Virus record (IMG/VR): IMGVR_UViG_3300014497_000282
Coordinates: 1-45,809 of that record
Source: a virus
Length of the DNA stretch: 45,809 nucleotides
Direction: 5' to 3' (one strand)
Below the pieces are notes generated by a model. That model had not been told where the DNA came from. It ran no database searches and saw only the letters and a list, made by a program, of their open reading frames with translations. Below, piece after piece: positions 7,699 to 15,209 of this stretch (position 1 is the first letter of the stretch; the number at the start of each line of letters is the position of its first letter). Both the position numbers and the translations under genes were made by a program.

Positions 7699-8342
7699 GC
7701 TGCCACCTGCAGGGCGCGGCGAACCTTCACGAGCATGTCCTCGACCTCGCGCAGGCCGAACGTGCCGCCGTTGACGACCTTGCGGACCTTCACGGTGTCG
7801 GCCAGGTACGCGTCGGGCACCTTGCCCTCCCACCAGTCGAACGCGAACTCGAGGGCGAAATGCGGCTGCTCGGCGAGCTCAGGGAGCACAGTCAGATCCT
7901 GGCCGCTGCGCTTGCCCTGCCAGAGGTAGCCCTCGTAGAAGGTCAGCATGATCAAGCCACGGCCCGGGTAGCGCGCGCCGTCGCCAGCGCCTTCGGGCCG
8001 GTTGCCGCCGCGGCCGCCGTAGCAGGCCTCGAAAAACTTCTGCTCGTTAAATGCCAGCTCCTCGGCGCGCGGCACCAGGGAGCGCCACCGGCTACCGGGC
8101 GGCGATGCGTTGCCCAGCTCCCGGATCCGCGCGGCGCTGTAGTTGCCGCTCTCCTTCAGCTTCTGCAGGCCCTGGCTTTCGACCAGGACGTTGGCCAGGA
8201 ACTGCGCCAGGTCGGCGTCGCCCTTGCTGAAGAGGTCCATCTTCGGCGTGTGGGCGAACACACCCGACCACGTCGCAACCTGCGCCGGCTTGATGCCGCA
8301 TAGGGTCAGGATGCGCGCCCAGTCGTCCTTCGTGCGCGTCAT
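7695..8342 (-). CDS. Endolysin, glycoside hydrolase family 19 type
   Basis: 215 residues from the ATG at 8342, which overlaps the holin stop. FLANVLVESQGLQKLKESGN carries the probable catalytic Glu of the GH19 fold (helix before the NYSA loop). The YGGRGGN and RYPGRGLIMLTFYEGY segments match the GH19 substrate-cleft motifs seen in phage lysozymes that cut the glycan strand. No signal peptide is visible, so release depends on the holin encoded just upstream. Translation is coupled on both sides (ATGA with the holin, GTGA with Rz). Confidence 0.85.
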   Translation of the reverse strand: MTRTKDDWARILTLCGIKPAQVATWSGVFAHTPKMDLFSKGDADLAQFLANVLVESQGLQKLKESGNYSAARIRELGNASPPGSRWRSLVPRAEELAFNEQKFFEACYGGRGGNRPEGAGDGARYPGRGLIMLTFYEGYLWQGKRSGQDLTVLPELAEQPHFALEFAFDWWEGKVPDAYLADTVKVRKVVNGGTFGLREVEDMLVKVRRALQVAA

Positions 8343-8782
8343 GCGTCGCTCCTTGGCGGCAGGCGGCCGAAGCTGCTGCCGATCGTTCGGTTGTAGATGT
8401 ACTCGCAGGCCTTCGCGCCGCCGAAGCTGATGGCAGGCACGAAGAACCCGACCAGCAAGCCCGGCATGCCGAAGTGCGCCGCGCTGAAGAAGCCCATCAG
8501 GCCGGCCAGCCACGACCCGCCCATGTGCGCCGCGATGAGCAGCGGCAGGTTTCGGATGGGCGGCACGATGGCGTCGGGCGGCGCGTCGTTGATCTGTGCG
8601 CTGATGCGGATGAGCAGTGCGGTGCCGCCGCTCAGCGTGGTCAGCACCAGGACGAGCAGCCACTCCAGGCCGGTGATGGTCTCCACCGCCTGGCCGAAGG
8701 TGAGCTGCGCCGCGATGACCGATGGCGGCCAGATGGCCACCGCGCAGGCCTTGAGGCCGGCAACCGTTCGCACTCTGATCAC
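8339..8782 (-). CDS. Holin (LydA-like)
   Basis: 147 residues from a GTG at 8782 that overlaps the upstream stop (GTGA). There are several hydrophobic segments: VAIWPPSVIAAQLTFG, WLLVLVLTTLSGGTALLI, LPLLIAAHMGGSWLAGLMGF and PGLLVGFFVPAISFGG, giving three to four membrane passes. The position directly before the endolysin and the predicted topology support a LydA-type holin that forms the membrane lesion releasing the endolysin. Assignment is by topology and position rather than by a sequence signature. Confidence 0.7.
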   Translation of the reverse strand: MIRVRTVAGLKACAVAIWPPSVIAAQLTFGQAVETITGLEWLLVLVLTTLSGGTALLIRISAQINDAPPDAIVPPIRNLPLLIAAHMGGSWLAGLMGFFSAAHFGMPGLLVGFFVPAISFGGAKACEYIYNRTIGSSFGRLPPRSDA

Positions 8783-9222
8783 AGGTCGGCCCTTTGCGAG
8801 ATGCGCTCGAGCCGCGACTCGCGCTCGGCGCGTGCGTGGTCTAGCACGCCGATGACAGCGATCCATGCGGCCATGAAGGCGTCGAGAACGTACCGGCCAG
8901 CCGAGGGCTTCAGGTCACCGGACTTCACCAGCGCGAGCACCAGCGCGACCTGGCCGATGGCGAGCAGCATGAAGACGACGTGCCGGTGGCGGTGGGTGCA
9001 GCGCATCGAGTACCGATCGGGCAACACGTCGTTGATCAGCACGTCGACAATGCCGGCGAGCGCGATCAGGCCCAGGAGGCTCATCGCGATCAAGCCGCCA
9101 TAGCCGTCCTCGGCCATGGCGAAGCGGTGCTGGCTGTACGGATCCCAGCCTGCGATCGCAGCGGTGACCGCCACCGATGCGCTGACGTAGAACCTCAAGG
9201 CCGCAGAGAAGTGGGTCTTCAT
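8779..9222 (-). CDS. Phage membrane protein of the lysis cassette
   Basis: 147 residues from the ATG at 9222 (MKTHFSAALRFYVSASVAVT). Four hydrophobic stretches are visible: residues 8-24, 42-65 (LIAMSLLGLIALAGIVDVL), about 80-98 (VVFMLLAIGQVALVLALV) and 112-128. It opens the lysis operon and overlaps the holin start by four bases. It might be an antiholin or second holin, but no motif decides this. A terminator lies just upstream, so this cassette probably has its own promoter or relies on antiterminated late transcription. Confidence 0.6.
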   Translation of the reverse strand: MKTHFSAALRFYVSASVAVTAAIAGWDPYSQHRFAMAEDGYGGLIAMSLLGLIALAGIVDVLINDVLPDRYSMRCTHRHRHVVFMLLAIGQVALVLALVKSGDLKPSAGRYVLDAFMAAWIAVIGVLDHARAERESRLERISQRADL

Positions 9223-9242
9223 CGCGCGCTCCGTTCGGGCAA

Positions 9243-9265
9243 CAAAAAACCCGCCGAAGCGGGTT
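9243..9265 (-). terminator. Intrinsic terminator upstream of the lysis cassette
   Basis: On the minus strand AACCCGC, loop TTCG, GCGGGTT is followed by TTTTGTT. It lies between the fibre-partner gene ending at 9287 and the lysis cassette starting at 9222. It would limit transcription into lysis genes unless transcription is antiterminated. Confidence 0.8.
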
Positions 9266-9286
9266 GGGTGGTGGGGTGGTGCATGG

Positions 9287-9673
9287 TCAGCGTTTCGCCG
9301 CGGCCGTGAAGAGCGCATCGAGCGCAACGGCATCGAGGCCCAGTGCAGCGCCGAGCAGCGCGACCAGCTCCGAGCCGCGCTCGACGGTGGCCGAGTAATC
9401 CCATTCGATCTGCGCGGCCTCCTTGTGGTCTGCGGGCAGCGAGGCAATGGCTGCACCTACCGCGTTCAGTTTGCGCGCAGCAAGGAGCTCCAGGCGGGCC
9501 TGGCGCATCGTCACGATGGCCGGCACGACTTCGACGACTGGCGGCGGCGCGCCGGGCGTGTTGCCCTCCCCCAGCCAAGCTAGGTAGTCCGCATAGTCCA
9601 CGTTGAGCGGATCGAGCGGGATCATGGCGGCGTCTTCACGGCGCTCAATATGGGTCACGTGATCGATGTACAT
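9287..9673 (-). CDS. Fibre-associated protein / tail fibre chaperone candidate
   Basis: 128 residues from the ATG at 9673, overlapping the stop of the fibre gene upstream (TGATG). A second in-frame Met at about residue 17 (MIPLDPLNVDYADY) follows a GAGAGG-free region, so the first start is preferred for coupling. The C-terminal half, VTMRQARLELLAARKLNAVG ... EWDYSATVERGSELV, is a helical conserved segment often encoded beside phage tail fibres. It probably assists fibre folding or attachment; this is inferred from position. Confidence 0.6.
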   Translation of the reverse strand: MYIDHVTHIERREDAAMIPLDPLNVDYADYLAWLGEGNTPGAPPPVVEVVPAIVTMRQARLELLAARKLNAVGAAIASLPADHKEAAQIEWDYSATVERGSELVALLGAALGLDAVALDALFTAAAKR

Positions 9674-10590
9674 CACAGCCGGGCCGAAAGAGTGCCAGCG
9701 ATGGCGATTGAACCAGGCCAGCCAGCGACAGCGCCGAAGTACGGGTAAGCCAGCAGTACGGTGGCTCCCACCTGACTGAGGGCGCCGGCTGTGTTTGCAG
9801 CGACCGGAGTCTGGAACCAAGCCGACCCGGTATAGATAGCGGCCGATGCGCTTCCCGCGCCCGATGCAGCATTCGTCACAGTGGGCGTCGCACGCATCTG
9901 CACGCCAGTGGCAACAGAGAAATGCAGCGCGTTGGCTGCGCAGGTCGTACCGCCAAAGTAATTGAACGGCTGGAAGTAGCGCTGGCAGAGGCTTAGCTCG
10001 AGGCCGAAGGGGCGGCGCTCGAAGGGAGTCACTACCGTGCCGGGCTCGACCTGCACCAAACTCAGGGTGCCGGTCCCGAACTCCACAGAGAGCGTCGAGC
10101 CGCCGGCAACACCGGTGATCTGGAAAGGCGCCGCCGCATACACGCCGCCGAGTACGCGACCCTGGGCGGTGCCGGTGCGCGAGACGGTGTAGGTTCCAGC
10201 CTCGATGTTCAGGCCCTCGATGGGCTGAACCAACGAGCCCGCGGTGATGGTGATGGTGGTCACGCCGCCGACCGTCGCGAAGCTGTACGTGCACCCGGTG
10301 GGGCCGGCCTTCCACTGGTCATGCCCGTAGGCTCCGGCCGCCAGCGTCACGGGGCTGGTCACGCCCAGCTGATTGATGGCGAAGTTCCCATTGACCAGGC
10401 GCTGCCGGCCGCTGATGGTCGAACCGATGCCGAGCGCAGCGCGTGCTTCGGCCGGGTTGCCGGTCGATCCCAGCAGCCCGCCCGCCCCGAACAGGGTCTC
10501 CCACAGCTTGCCGAAGCCGGCGCGCGCGGTCGCATTGGATGGGTTGGGGAATGGCGCCGAGATCTCGGCCTTGTCGGGAGGTGCTGCCAT
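9673..10590 (-). CDS. Tail fibre / collar-like protein
   Basis: 305 residues, MAAPPDKAEISAPFPNPSNA. After a short helical head comes the pattern RQRLVNGNFAINQLG ... YGHDQWKAGPTG, seen at the start of many phage carbohydrate-binding fibre domains. Beta-rich repeats follow and the segment ERRPFGLELSLCQRYFQPF, which is a recurrent phage fibre motif. It lies two bases downstream of the J-like gene, in the usual place for the side fibre or tip extension. Confidence 0.75.
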   Translation of the reverse strand: MAAPPDKAEISAPFPNPSNATARAGFGKLWETLFGAGGLLGSTGNPAEARAALGIGSTISGRQRLVNGNFAINQLGVTSPVTLAAGAYGHDQWKAGPTGCTYSFATVGGVTTITITAGSLVQPIEGLNIEAGTYTVSRTGTAQGRVLGGVYAAAPFQITGVAGGSTLSVEFGTGTLSLVQVEPGTVVTPFERRPFGLELSLCQRYFQPFNYFGGTTCAANALHFSVATGVQMRATPTVTNAASGAGSASAAIYTGSAWFQTPVAANTAGALSQVGATVLLAYPYFGAVAGWPGSIAIAGTLSARL

Positions 10591-10592
10591 GG

Positions 10593-13500
10593 TCAGTAGC
10601 CTTTCAGGGTGATGTCGGCAGTAGCGCCGGAAACGGATGTTTGGTTGCTGTCGAGCGCACGAATCACGGGCGCCAGCGGCGCGGTCTTGTCGGTCTCGAC
10701 AGTGATTGCGCCGCTGGCGTTGGCCTGCAGAGTGGCTTGCACGGTCTTGATTGAAGTGAAGTGCTTGGCATAGGGGATCACGGTCCCGCCGGCGCCGATC
10801 ACTACATCTGCGAGATGCTCCTCGAGGTCAGGCGCGTCAACTGTGAGCACCAGCGATTCGAGGACACTGCGAGTCGTACCGGCGCCAATGGTCACGCGGA
10901 ACTGGTATGCGTCGTTCGCTGCAGCAACCTGGCCGGGCCATGGCATCCAGCTGCCCGGCGGCCCGTAAAACGGCTCAGCGTCCAGCCCATAGAACGAATC
11001 GTTGTCACCGCCGTAGAGAGTGCCCTGGCCTGCGAGTCGATACTCGATCCGCAAGTCGGTGCCTTGGGTCTGCGCCTCGAGCGTCATGATCGAGCCCGCC
11101 AGCGCGGACCCGATGGGCACGTCGGCGGTCACGAACACCATCTGCCCATAGGCCTCAATGTCGTAGAAGGGCTCGGTGTCAGCGCCATAGAAACTCTGGT
11201 CGTCTGTGCCGTAGAGCGAGTCGAGCGCATTGGCAGAAGGATTTCCGCCGACCAGCGTCCAGCCGCTCTGTTCGCCCTCTGCGAAGGGCCAGCCCATGGC
11301 GCCGAAGTCCCATTCCTCAACGACGTTGGCGATCGGCGGATCGCCCAGGTCCATGATGATGTTGCCGCTCGCCAAAGACACATTGCCGCTCGTGTCGATC
11401 GCCTTCACCATGATCGAGACCGGCCCCCCGGGCCTGGTGATCGGCTCCCAAGGGCTTTCCGTGATGATGCCCTCGTGCAGCGGTGTCGCGCTGTTCCAGT
11501 CCAGATTGCTGCCGTAGTGGAAGCGGAACACGAAGCCGGCCAGGTCCGGCACGCGCCGTGGCAGGCTCCAAGACAGGATCCCGCCACTGATCGAAAGATT
11601 CTCGACGTTCGGCGGCGGCTCGGTCTTGCCGACGACGACATGCGAAACCAGAAGGCTCCAGTTACTGATCGCCAGCGTGTTCCGGCTGCGCGCGATGATG
11701 GTGATCAGTTCGCCGTCCTCGAAGCCCGTCGCAACGGCCTCGGTCGCATTGCCTGGCACGGTGACAGTGCGCACCTGCCCGGTCGCCATCGTCCGGAACT
11801 GAACCTCGATGCTGCCGGACTCGCGAATGGCAGCATCGAGCACAGGACTCCAGGTGACGCGTACGCCATTGACGATGGTCCCGTCGCTCTGCACGATCAA
11901 TTCGTCTTCGCCGCTGCTTACCGAGGTGATCGTCGGCGGAGAAATGTCCCAGGGCCTCGGCAAGCCCGAATTGCTCACCAAGCCTTGAGGAACGAACGGT
12001 GCGCCGAACTGGTAGATGTTGGCGGTGTTTTCCTTAAGGGTGAGCTGCACAAAGCCGTCCGGCAGGAACGTGCGGCCAAGCACCTGAAACTCCTTGTTCA
12101 CCCAGCCATAGCGGCTCGAGGTGAACTCGATGCAATCGAAGAGCTGCACGGGGTAGGCGCGCAGTTTGAACGGGGCTGTCACGGTCAGCGGGTCGCGGCC
12201 GTCGCGCAGCATGATCCCGGCGATATGGAATGCCTGGCCGGCGTAGAAGATCGCCGGCATGGTCACTTCTTGCACCAGCTCGGCACCATCCGCAGCGACA
12301 AGGGCATCGGCTCGGAAGGGCGTGATGGGCGTCTCAACGTAGGCGGCAGCCTCGTCCCAGATCCGTGCCAAAACCGTATTGATCTTGTCGTTGCGGGCGC
12401 GGTGCGTGCTGATGGTCACCGGGTTCTGAGTCGACCCGCCACCTTCTGTCCGCTGGACCACGGCCAGATCGGCGTCGTTGAGCGACATCGTCGGCGCCTG
12501 GTAGACACCAGCTCGCACGAAGATCTCGCCCGCGGCGTAGGCCCACTGTCCGCCCATCGCCTGCGACAGGTCGTCGAAGACATCGCGCGCCGGTGCACCG
12601 AAGGGCACCACCATGGCGGCGCGGTACATCGGGACCCACTGGGCGCCCGTGTAGTCGATCATCGTCTCGCAGGCATTCGCAGCGGCGATGATTCGCGCGT
12701 CCTCCGCGGCGCTCGGGCCTGACCGCTTTCCGAACTGGGGATGCTCGAGCACATGGCGGATCATCAGTGCTGGGTTTTCGGTGAAGCCCGTGACCGCGGT
12801 CCGCGGGTCGTAGATCTTGGCCCCGCGAACCAGCGCGGTCACGTTTGGCAGGCCGCTCGGGTAGGCGGTCTCGTCGTAGTCGAACTCGCAGATTAGGTAT
12901 GCGACGCCGGAGACACGATGGGCGGCCGTCCAGACGCCCGGCAGCAGCGACATCAAACGAGGATCCGCGCTTTGCCCCGGCGCGCCCAGATACCACCGAA
13001 CCCGAGCCGTCGTAGTGAACTCCTCGTGCTGATAGAGGATGGAGTAGCTCGACGTTGGGTCGTAGCTCGCGATCGTGACGACGTTGCCGTTGACTATCGG
13101 ATTGAGCTGCTCTGTCAACACATCGATTCCACTACCGATGACGCGCTGTCCTACCACTGACCCAGGCAGCGGCGTATGCGGCAGAGTCACACTTGTGCCG
13201 GTCATGGGTGCCCCGGCGAGCACAGGCTTCGACCGACCCCACGGCCCCGTGAGAACCTCCCCGCTGCTGCTCACGTCGACCGGCAAATCGTTGAAGTAGA
13301 TTCGCTCTACAGCATCGATCTCGTGCGACGCAAGCGCCATGCACATCACGAACTTCTCTTTGTACTGGCCGACACTCGAACGGAAGAACACGGTGCCGCC
13401 CTTGCGCATGCGGCCGAGCACCAGTTCGCGCGAAGCCACAGTAGCCGGAACGTTGGCAAGGCGGTCGACTTGTGCCGCATCGAAGGCGGCGCGCGCGGCG

Positions 13501-13640
13501 CGCTCGGCCTTGTTCTTCTGGTAGCTCGACAGGGCGAGCATCCCAACGACCGTGATGGCATAGGCTGCGAACGTGATGGCCGCCGTGACTGTGCCCGCCG
13601 TGAAGATCGCAGCGAGACCGTATGCAATTACCTGAGGCAT
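10593..13640 (-). CDS. J: Tail tip protein, J-like (host specificity)
   Basis: 1015 residues. The N-terminal 90 residues include hydrophobic segments (YGLAAIFTAGTVTAAITFAA, ITVVGMLALSSY), then the phage tail-hub region (VYRAAMVVPFGAPARDVFDDL, QAMGGQWAYAAGEIFVRAG), fibronectin-like modules around residues 555-745 (SPPTITSVSSGEDELIVQSD) and a C-terminal beta region. Two copies of an SFYG-x-D-x-EPFY motif occur near residues 805 and 870. The family caps the tail tube and contacts the receptor. Its ATG overlaps the stop of the gene upstream (TGATG). Confidence 0.85.
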   Translation of the reverse strand: MPQVIAYGLAAIFTAGTVTAAITFAAYAITVVGMLALSSYQKNKAERAARAAFDAAQVDRLANVPATVASRELVLGRMRKGGTVFFRSSVGQYKEKFVMCMALASHEIDAVERIYFNDLPVDVSSSGEVLTGPWGRSKPVLAGAPMTGTSVTLPHTPLPGSVVGQRVIGSGIDVLTEQLNPIVNGNVVTIASYDPTSSYSILYQHEEFTTTARVRWYLGAPGQSADPRLMSLLPGVWTAAHRVSGVAYLICEFDYDETAYPSGLPNVTALVRGAKIYDPRTAVTGFTENPALMIRHVLEHPQFGKRSGPSAAEDARIIAAANACETMIDYTGAQWVPMYRAAMVVPFGAPARDVFDDLSQAMGGQWAYAAGEIFVRAGVYQAPTMSLNDADLAVVQRTEGGGSTQNPVTISTHRARNDKINTVLARIWDEAAAYVETPITPFRADALVAADGAELVQEVTMPAIFYAGQAFHIAGIMLRDGRDPLTVTAPFKLRAYPVQLFDCIEFTSSRYGWVNKEFQVLGRTFLPDGFVQLTLKENTANIYQFGAPFVPQGLVSNSGLPRPWDISPPTITSVSSGEDELIVQSDGTIVNGVRVTWSPVLDAAIRESGSIEVQFRTMATGQVRTVTVPGNATEAVATGFEDGELITIIARSRNTLAISNWSLLVSHVVVGKTEPPPNVENLSISGGILSWSLPRRVPDLAGFVFRFHYGSNLDWNSATPLHEGIITESPWEPITRPGGPVSIMVKAIDTSGNVSLASGNIIMDLGDPPIANVVEEWDFGAMGWPFAEGEQSGWTLVGGNPSANALDSLYGTDDQSFYGADTEPFYDIEAYGQMVFVTADVPIGSALAGSIMTLEAQTQGTDLRIEYRLAGQGTLYGGDNDSFYGLDAEPFYGPPGSWMPWPGQVAAANDAYQFRVTIGAGTTRSVLESLVLTVDAPDLEEHLADVVIGAGGTVIPYAKHFTSIKTVQATLQANASGAITVETDKTAPLAPVIRALDSNQTSVSGATADITLKGY

Positions 13641-14035
13641 CAGATCTTCCAGGCCGCGATCGCGGCGCTCATATCCATCACAGCAAGGCCTTCCGGCCCC
13701 GGCCCGATTGCGGTCGTGCCATTGCAGACTGCAAGCAACTCACGCCCCTCGTTGAGCATCAGGACAACGTCGCCGACGCCGGCGCGATTGGGCGAGACCG
13801 GTGCGCCCCAAGCATCGATCGCAAGCTGGCGGATCCCGCCCTGCTGCTCGATGACACGGGCGGCCGCTAGTGCGGTCGTGTAGCCGCGGAACTTCGCGGC
13901 ATAGTCGACGCCGGTCATCGCCAGCACCGCGTCGACTGTGAAAAGGCAGCAGTCATTCCGTCCCCACTCGAACGGCATCGACACGCGCTTCTTCGCGAAC
14001 TCCGCTAGGCGTAATTGCCAGTCGGCGCGCCTCAT
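13640..14035 (-). CDS. Tail assembly protein, DUF6950-like
   Basis: 131 residues from the ATG at 14035. The segment FEWGRNDCCLFTVDAVLAMTG is typical of a small papain/NlpC-like tail protein family in which Cys sits in a D-C-(C)-x-x-F motif; the later GDVVLMLNEGRELLAVC resembles the His/Gly strand, but a clear catalytic His is not obvious. It sits directly before the tip protein, like lambda K. It probably helps assemble the tip and may have peptidoglycan hydrolase ancestry. Confidence 0.65.
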   Translation of the reverse strand: MRRADWQLRLAEFAKKRVSMPFEWGRNDCCLFTVDAVLAMTGVDYAAKFRGYTTALAAARVIEQQGGIRQLAIDAWGAPVSPNRAGVGDVVLMLNEGRELLAVCNGTTAIGPGPEGLAVMDMSAAIAAWKI

Positions 14036-14607
14036 TTGCCCGGTCTCCATTCCTTGGTAGGCCAGACAACCGGTTGATTGGCCTGCGGTAGCACGTACTC
14101 GAACGCTCGATCGCCAGGCGCAAGCATCTGCTGATCGGCGTTGCTGTACGTCAGCGCAGCGCCACGCAGCAAGTCGACTGCAGAGCTCTCCGCGGTGACC
14201 TGGATAGTGCAGGTCTCGCCGTCCTCGACGATGCTCATGGTGTCCAGCGTGCCGGACCATTCGAGGGGCGCGTCGACAATCTGGTACGTACCGGCGTCAA
14301 GCACGGCCGTGCGAATGGCCACACGAGTGCCCTGCACCACCGCAGAGTCATCCAAGGCGAGCGAGATGTACGCGGCGTCAACGCCGGAGAGCGTGAACTG
14401 CAAGCCCTTGACCTCGCCGGGCGAGTCTTCGATCTCGCTCACACTCCCGATGCCGTAGGCGCCACGGTAGGTGATGCCCTCGAAGACCAAGTCCCAGTTC
14501 GACGAATTGAGGGCGATGGGCGTCGGAAATGCCAACAAGACGAGCTGCACCAGGGGGACCATGGGCGCACCCAGCGCGGCCACTGTGGCGCCGGATAGGA
14601 CTCTCAT
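14032..14607 (-). CDS. Minor tail protein (distal tail region)
   Basis: 191 residues from the ATG at 14607, overlapping both neighbours by ATGA. Beta-rich: NWDLVFEGITYRGAYGIGSV, GLQFTLSGVDAAYISLAL, TRVAIRTAVLDAGTYQIVD, then EWSGTLDTMSIVEDGETCTI. This looks like the DUF2163-type minor tail protein that lies between the tape measure and the cell-wall peptidase in several siphophage clusters. It is probably part of the hub at the tail tip. Confidence 0.6.
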   Translation of the reverse strand: MRVLSGATVAALGAPMVPLVQLVLLAFPTPIALNSSNWDLVFEGITYRGAYGIGSVSEIEDSPGEVKGLQFTLSGVDAAYISLALDDSAVVQGTRVAIRTAVLDAGTYQIVDAPLEWSGTLDTMSIVEDGETCTIQVTAESSAVDLLRGAALTYSNADQQMLAPGDRAFEYVLPQANQPVVWPTKEWRPGK

Positions 14608-15209
14608 ACGACCGCCTCCAAAAAGTCCAGCGTGACGCCCTCCGCGTAGCCCGGCACGTACTGGATCGAACTCTGAGACACGAGGCGGAAGGGTGCGGTG
14701 GGCTTGTCCCAAACCACAGCCGTGCCGGCCTCAATGGTGCGGCGCAACCTGTTCACGATCGGTACGGTGCAGCGACGCATGGCGCCGTCGATGGCTCCGT
14801 CGGCGATGCAGTCGTCCTGCACCTGCAGCAGCAGGCCGCCAACGCCGAGCATGTCGCCAGCGAGCAGCGTGCTCAGCGCCGGCGCGGCAATGACGAGGGA
14901 TGCTGCACCCTGCAAGGCAGTCACCACGATAGGAGCACCGCGCATCGTGCCGCGTGGAGCCTTGCGGACGAAGTGGAAGAGGTTCACCACGTTGGCCATG
15001 CCGCGCAGCGAGGCCAGAAACGCCTCCTGACGCGCCGCATCGCCGCTGGAGCGGGGGGGAAGAGACAGGGATGCCGTCCAACGGTCATTGAGCAGGTCCA
15101 CCACTTGCTCACTGCCGCCGAACGGTGACGCATGCGACCGCTGCACGGGCGCCGGGCGCATCGAGAATTGGTTCGGGCGAAAGCCCACCGGCAAGGCGAT
15201 GACCGTCAT
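14604..15209 (-). CDS. Minor tail protein
   Basis: 201 residues from the ATG at 15209, overlapping the tape-measure stop. It opens MTVIALPVGFRPNQFSMRPA and has a mixed alpha/beta body (NRLRRTIEAGTAVVWDKPTA, FRLVSQSSIQYVPGYAEGVT). The position immediately after the tape measure corresponds to the distal-tail protein of long-tailed phages. No specific motif gives its family. Confidence 0.6.
   Translation of the reverse strand: MTVIALPVGFRPNQFSMRPAPVQRSHASPFGGSEQVVDLLNDRWTASLSLPPRSSGDAARQEAFLASLRGMANVVNLFHFVRKAPRGTMRGAPIVVTALQGAASLVIAAPALSTLLAGDMLGVGGLLLQVQDDCIADGAIDGAMRRCTVPIVNRLRRTIEAGTAVVWDKPTAPFRLVSQSSIQYVPGYAEGVTLDFLEAVV

Noticed and set aside
10761-12722. Plus-strand frame of 653 residues opposite the tip-protein gene
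   Set aside because: Shadow of the J-like gene; no recognisable domains and composition matches reverse-frame artefacts.
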